From contig DAOLNV010000150.1 of assembly GCA_035416745.1 (NCBI GenBank), positions 1 to 7,436 of the forward strand: a stretch of 7,436 nt of DNA, written 5' to 3'. This document shows positions 6,060 through 7,436 of this stretch, one piece after another; positions within the stretch are counted from its first letter, which is position 1; every line of letters begins with the position of its first letter. A program made the translations under genes and the position numbers. Source of the DNA: Candidatus Hydrogenedentota bacterium. Lineage in GTDB: Bacteria > Hydrogenedentota > Hydrogenedentia > Hydrogenedentales > SLHB01. The notes under the pieces were generated by a model. That model made no database searches. It was not told the DNA's origin and saw only the letters and a list, made by a program, of their open reading frames with translations.

Positions 6060-7316
6060 ATGCGTTCATGCGTTCTGACCCTTGCCGCCGTGTCTCTTGT
6101 CCATGCGGCGTTTGCCAACGGGGACTGGCCGGAGTGGCGAGGCCCGACGGCAAACGGGCACACCGTCTCGACGGGACTCCCGCTCCGTTGGTCGGAGACC
6201 GAGAACATGGCCTGGAAGACGGCCATACATGATTCCGGTCATTCGACGCCCGTGGTGTGGGGCGGCCAGATCTGGCTCACCACGGCGACGGAAGACGGGA
6301 CGGTGCTCTATGCGGTCGGCGTCGATGCGAGTTCGGGGGAGGTCATTCACGACATTGAGGTGTTCCGTGTGGAACAACCCCAGCGGATCAATCCCCTTAA
6401 TACGTACGCCACGCCGTCGCCTTGTATCGAGCCGGGGCGTGTTTACGTCCACTTCGGCACCTTTGGTACCGCATGCATCGACACGATTTCGGGCGAAATC
6501 CTGTGGCGGCGGTCCGATCTGAACTGCGATCACATGCAGGGCCCCGCATCTTCGCCCATTGTCTTCCAGGACCTCGTGATCGTCGATCTTGAGGGCACGG
6601 ACAACCAGTTCATCGCCGCGTTGGACAAGAACACCGGAGATACGGCCTGGTTGTACCATCGTCCGGATGAGTTGTACACGGAGGACATCAGTCCGGTCTA
6701 TCTCAAATCCTATCAGACGCCCGTAATCGTCGAGGTGGAGGGCAAACCGCAACTGGTAAGCAACGGCGCTCTCCTGGTAACGGGCCATGAACCGCGGACA
6801 GGTCAGGAGATCTGGCGGGTTCGATACCGCGATGATAGTTCCATTTCGCGCATTGTCAGCGGTCAGGGGCTGCTGTTCGTAAACACGGGCGGTCCTCCCG
6901 GCGGGAGCCAGTTGTGGGCGATCCGCCAGGGCGCCCTGGGCGATGTGACCGATACGCACGTGGTCTGGACGATGACCGAAGATGCTCCGCACCAATCGTC
7001 GCCCGTGCTCGTCGGCGACCTGCTATACACCGTGAGTGACCGGGGCGTGTTGATATGCATGGAAGCAACAACCGGCAAACAGGTGTGGTCGAAACACCTG
7101 AGAGGGCGCTTTGGGGCGTCGCTTCTGGCGGCGGCCGATCGAATCTATGTCTCGAACACGGACGGTACGACAACCGTGCTCGCTTCCGGACGCGAATACC
7201 GCGAATTAGCGGTCAACCAGCTCGAAGGCGAATTATGGGCCTCGCCGGCAGTCACGGGAGATGCCCTGCTGCTTCGTACCAAGACCCATCTCTATCGCAT
7301 CGAGCAGACGAAGTAA
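6060..7316 (+). CDS. Secreted PQQ-like (BamB/quinoprotein-type) beta-propeller repeat protein
   Basis: The 418-residue protein has a clear signal peptide (MRSCVLTLAAVSLVHAAFA, likely cut before Asn20) and then GDWPEWRGPTANGHT, the usual opening of PQQ-like propeller proteins in Planctomycetota and similar bacteria. The body is a series of propeller blades. Four carry the tryptophan-docking pattern of x-x-x-S/T-G-x-x-x-W: DTISGEILW (141-149), DKNTGDTAW (189-197), EPRTGQEIW (244-252) and EATTGKQVW (335-343). Others are seen as strand pairs such as SSPVLVGDLLYTVSDRG and ASPAVTGDALLLRT, consistent with seven or eight blades. It lacks cytochrome haem motifs, and I see no evidence for a bound quinone cofactor; these propellers are often scaffolds or of unknown role. 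Start 6060 is preferred because GGAG (6046-6049) lies ten bases upstream and the signal peptide then begins correctly; an ATG at 6027 has no such site. Confidence 0.9.
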   Translation: MRSCVLTLAAVSLVHAAFANGDWPEWRGPTANGHTVSTGLPLRWSETENMAWKTAIHDSGHSTPVVWGGQIWLTTATEDGTVLYAVGVDASSGEVIHDIEVFRVEQPQRINPLNTYATPSPCIEPGRVYVHFGTFGTACIDTISGEILWRRSDLNCDHMQGPASSPIVFQDLVIVDLEGTDNQFIAALDKNTGDTAWLYHRPDELYTEDISPVYLKSYQTPVIVEVEGKPQLVSNGALLVTGHEPRTGQEIWRVRYRDDSSISRIVSGQGLLFVNTGGPPGGSQLWAIRQGALGDVTDTHVVWTMTEDAPHQSSPVLVGDLLYTVSDRGVLICMEATTGKQVWSKHLRGRFGASLLAAADRIYVSNTDGTTTVLASGREYRELAVNQLEGELWASPAVTGDALLLRTKTHLYRIEQTK

Positions 7317-7436
7317 CAGGAAGCGACCTTGCCGTCTCGCCCCGGCAGTGACGTTGACGAACAATCCCGGGCCGCGCACCTCCCATGCATGTATCGCCCC
7401 GCGGGCTCCGGACAAGGCCTGCCGTAACCCCCGCGC
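7317..7436. other. Right-edge non-coding stretch
   Basis: No gene is supported in these 120 bases. A small hairpin, TGCCG (7330-7334) with CGGCA (7343-7347), sits 13 bases after the propeller stop but is only five base pairs with an eight-base loop and no T-run, so it is a poor terminator candidate. One minus frame is open from the right edge back to 7233 and could be the tail of a neighbouring gene, but its product is unremarkable and it would run antisense into the propeller gene. Confidence 0.4.

Noticed and set aside
6066..6995. Minus-strand frame of 309 codons antisense to the propeller gene
   Set aside because: The propeller protein has a signal peptide, a ribosome binding site and repeated blade motifs; the antisense product is Arg-rich and typical of a shadow frame in GC-rich DNA.
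6060..7316. Propeller protein as a true PQQ-dependent dehydrogenase
   Set aside because: It is shorter than those enzymes, and I see no adjacent-cysteine ring motif, haem motif or catalytic segment; only the blade repeats are shared.
7330..7347. Five-bp hairpin after the propeller gene
   Set aside because: The stem is short, the loop is long and no T-run follows; such stems are common by chance in GC-rich sequence.
7233..7436. Minus frame open from the right edge
   Set aside because: It would overlap the propeller gene by 84 bases in antisense and shows no recognisable feature; without the sequence beyond the edge it cannot be supported.
1..7436. Mobile element, CRISPR array, tRNA/rRNA or defence system
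   Set aside because: I saw no transposase, integrase, regularly spaced repeats, RNA gene signatures or nuclease/helicase motifs anywhere in the window.

Overview
The window is a GC-rich (roughly 58-60 % by eye) bacterial chromosomal segment. It carries four complete protein genes and, at the left edge, a possible fragment of a fifth. The pseudopilin with its PGGGN-YMDGHVEF tail, the 'DWPEWRGP' propeller protein and the large secreted sugar-binding/enzyme-like protein together suggest an uncultured Hydrogenedentota, Lentisphaerota, Planctomycetota or Verrucomicrobiota-type lineage. No gene here fixes the phylum, so this is an inference from gene content.

Layout from left to right. 1-258 is a reading frame open at the window edge with coding-like third positions but no recognised family. 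It overlaps the end of the first clear gene and contains a strong 15-bp inverted repeat (115-166). 225-1160 (minus) is a type II secretion-like pseudopilin (DUF1559 / prepilin-processing class). 1161-1586 is a long leader with a candidate promoter, a 7-bp inverted repeat and a good Shine-Dalgarno. 1587-3149 (minus) is a 520-residue polytopic membrane protein of a family I cannot assign a function to; a GC-rich hairpin starts one base after its stop codon. 3150-3334 carries a TTGACT-17-TAGATT promoter candidate and a hairpin. 3335-5857 (minus) is an 840-residue exported multidomain protein: a GH2-like jelly roll, a middle beta region, a probable TIM-barrel-like region and a C-terminal carbohydrate-binding-like domain. 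5858-6059 is a divergent regulatory region. 6060-7316 (plus) is a secreted PQQ-type beta-propeller protein. 7317-7436 holds no supported gene.

Three genes run head to tail on the minus strand, but the gaps (185 and 426 bases), promoter candidates and hairpins favour separate transcripts over one tight operon. The propeller gene diverges from the large secreted protein gene. Three of the four proteins are predicted to be exported or surface-associated and the fourth is an integral membrane protein, so the region looks like envelope/extracellular functions, plausibly polysaccharide handling. That theme is inference: no catalytic residue could be verified. I saw no tRNA, rRNA, CRISPR array, insertion sequence or phage gene. 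The most interesting items are the uncharacterised membrane protein and the large secreted protein next to it, which may be an undescribed type of glycan-active enzyme.
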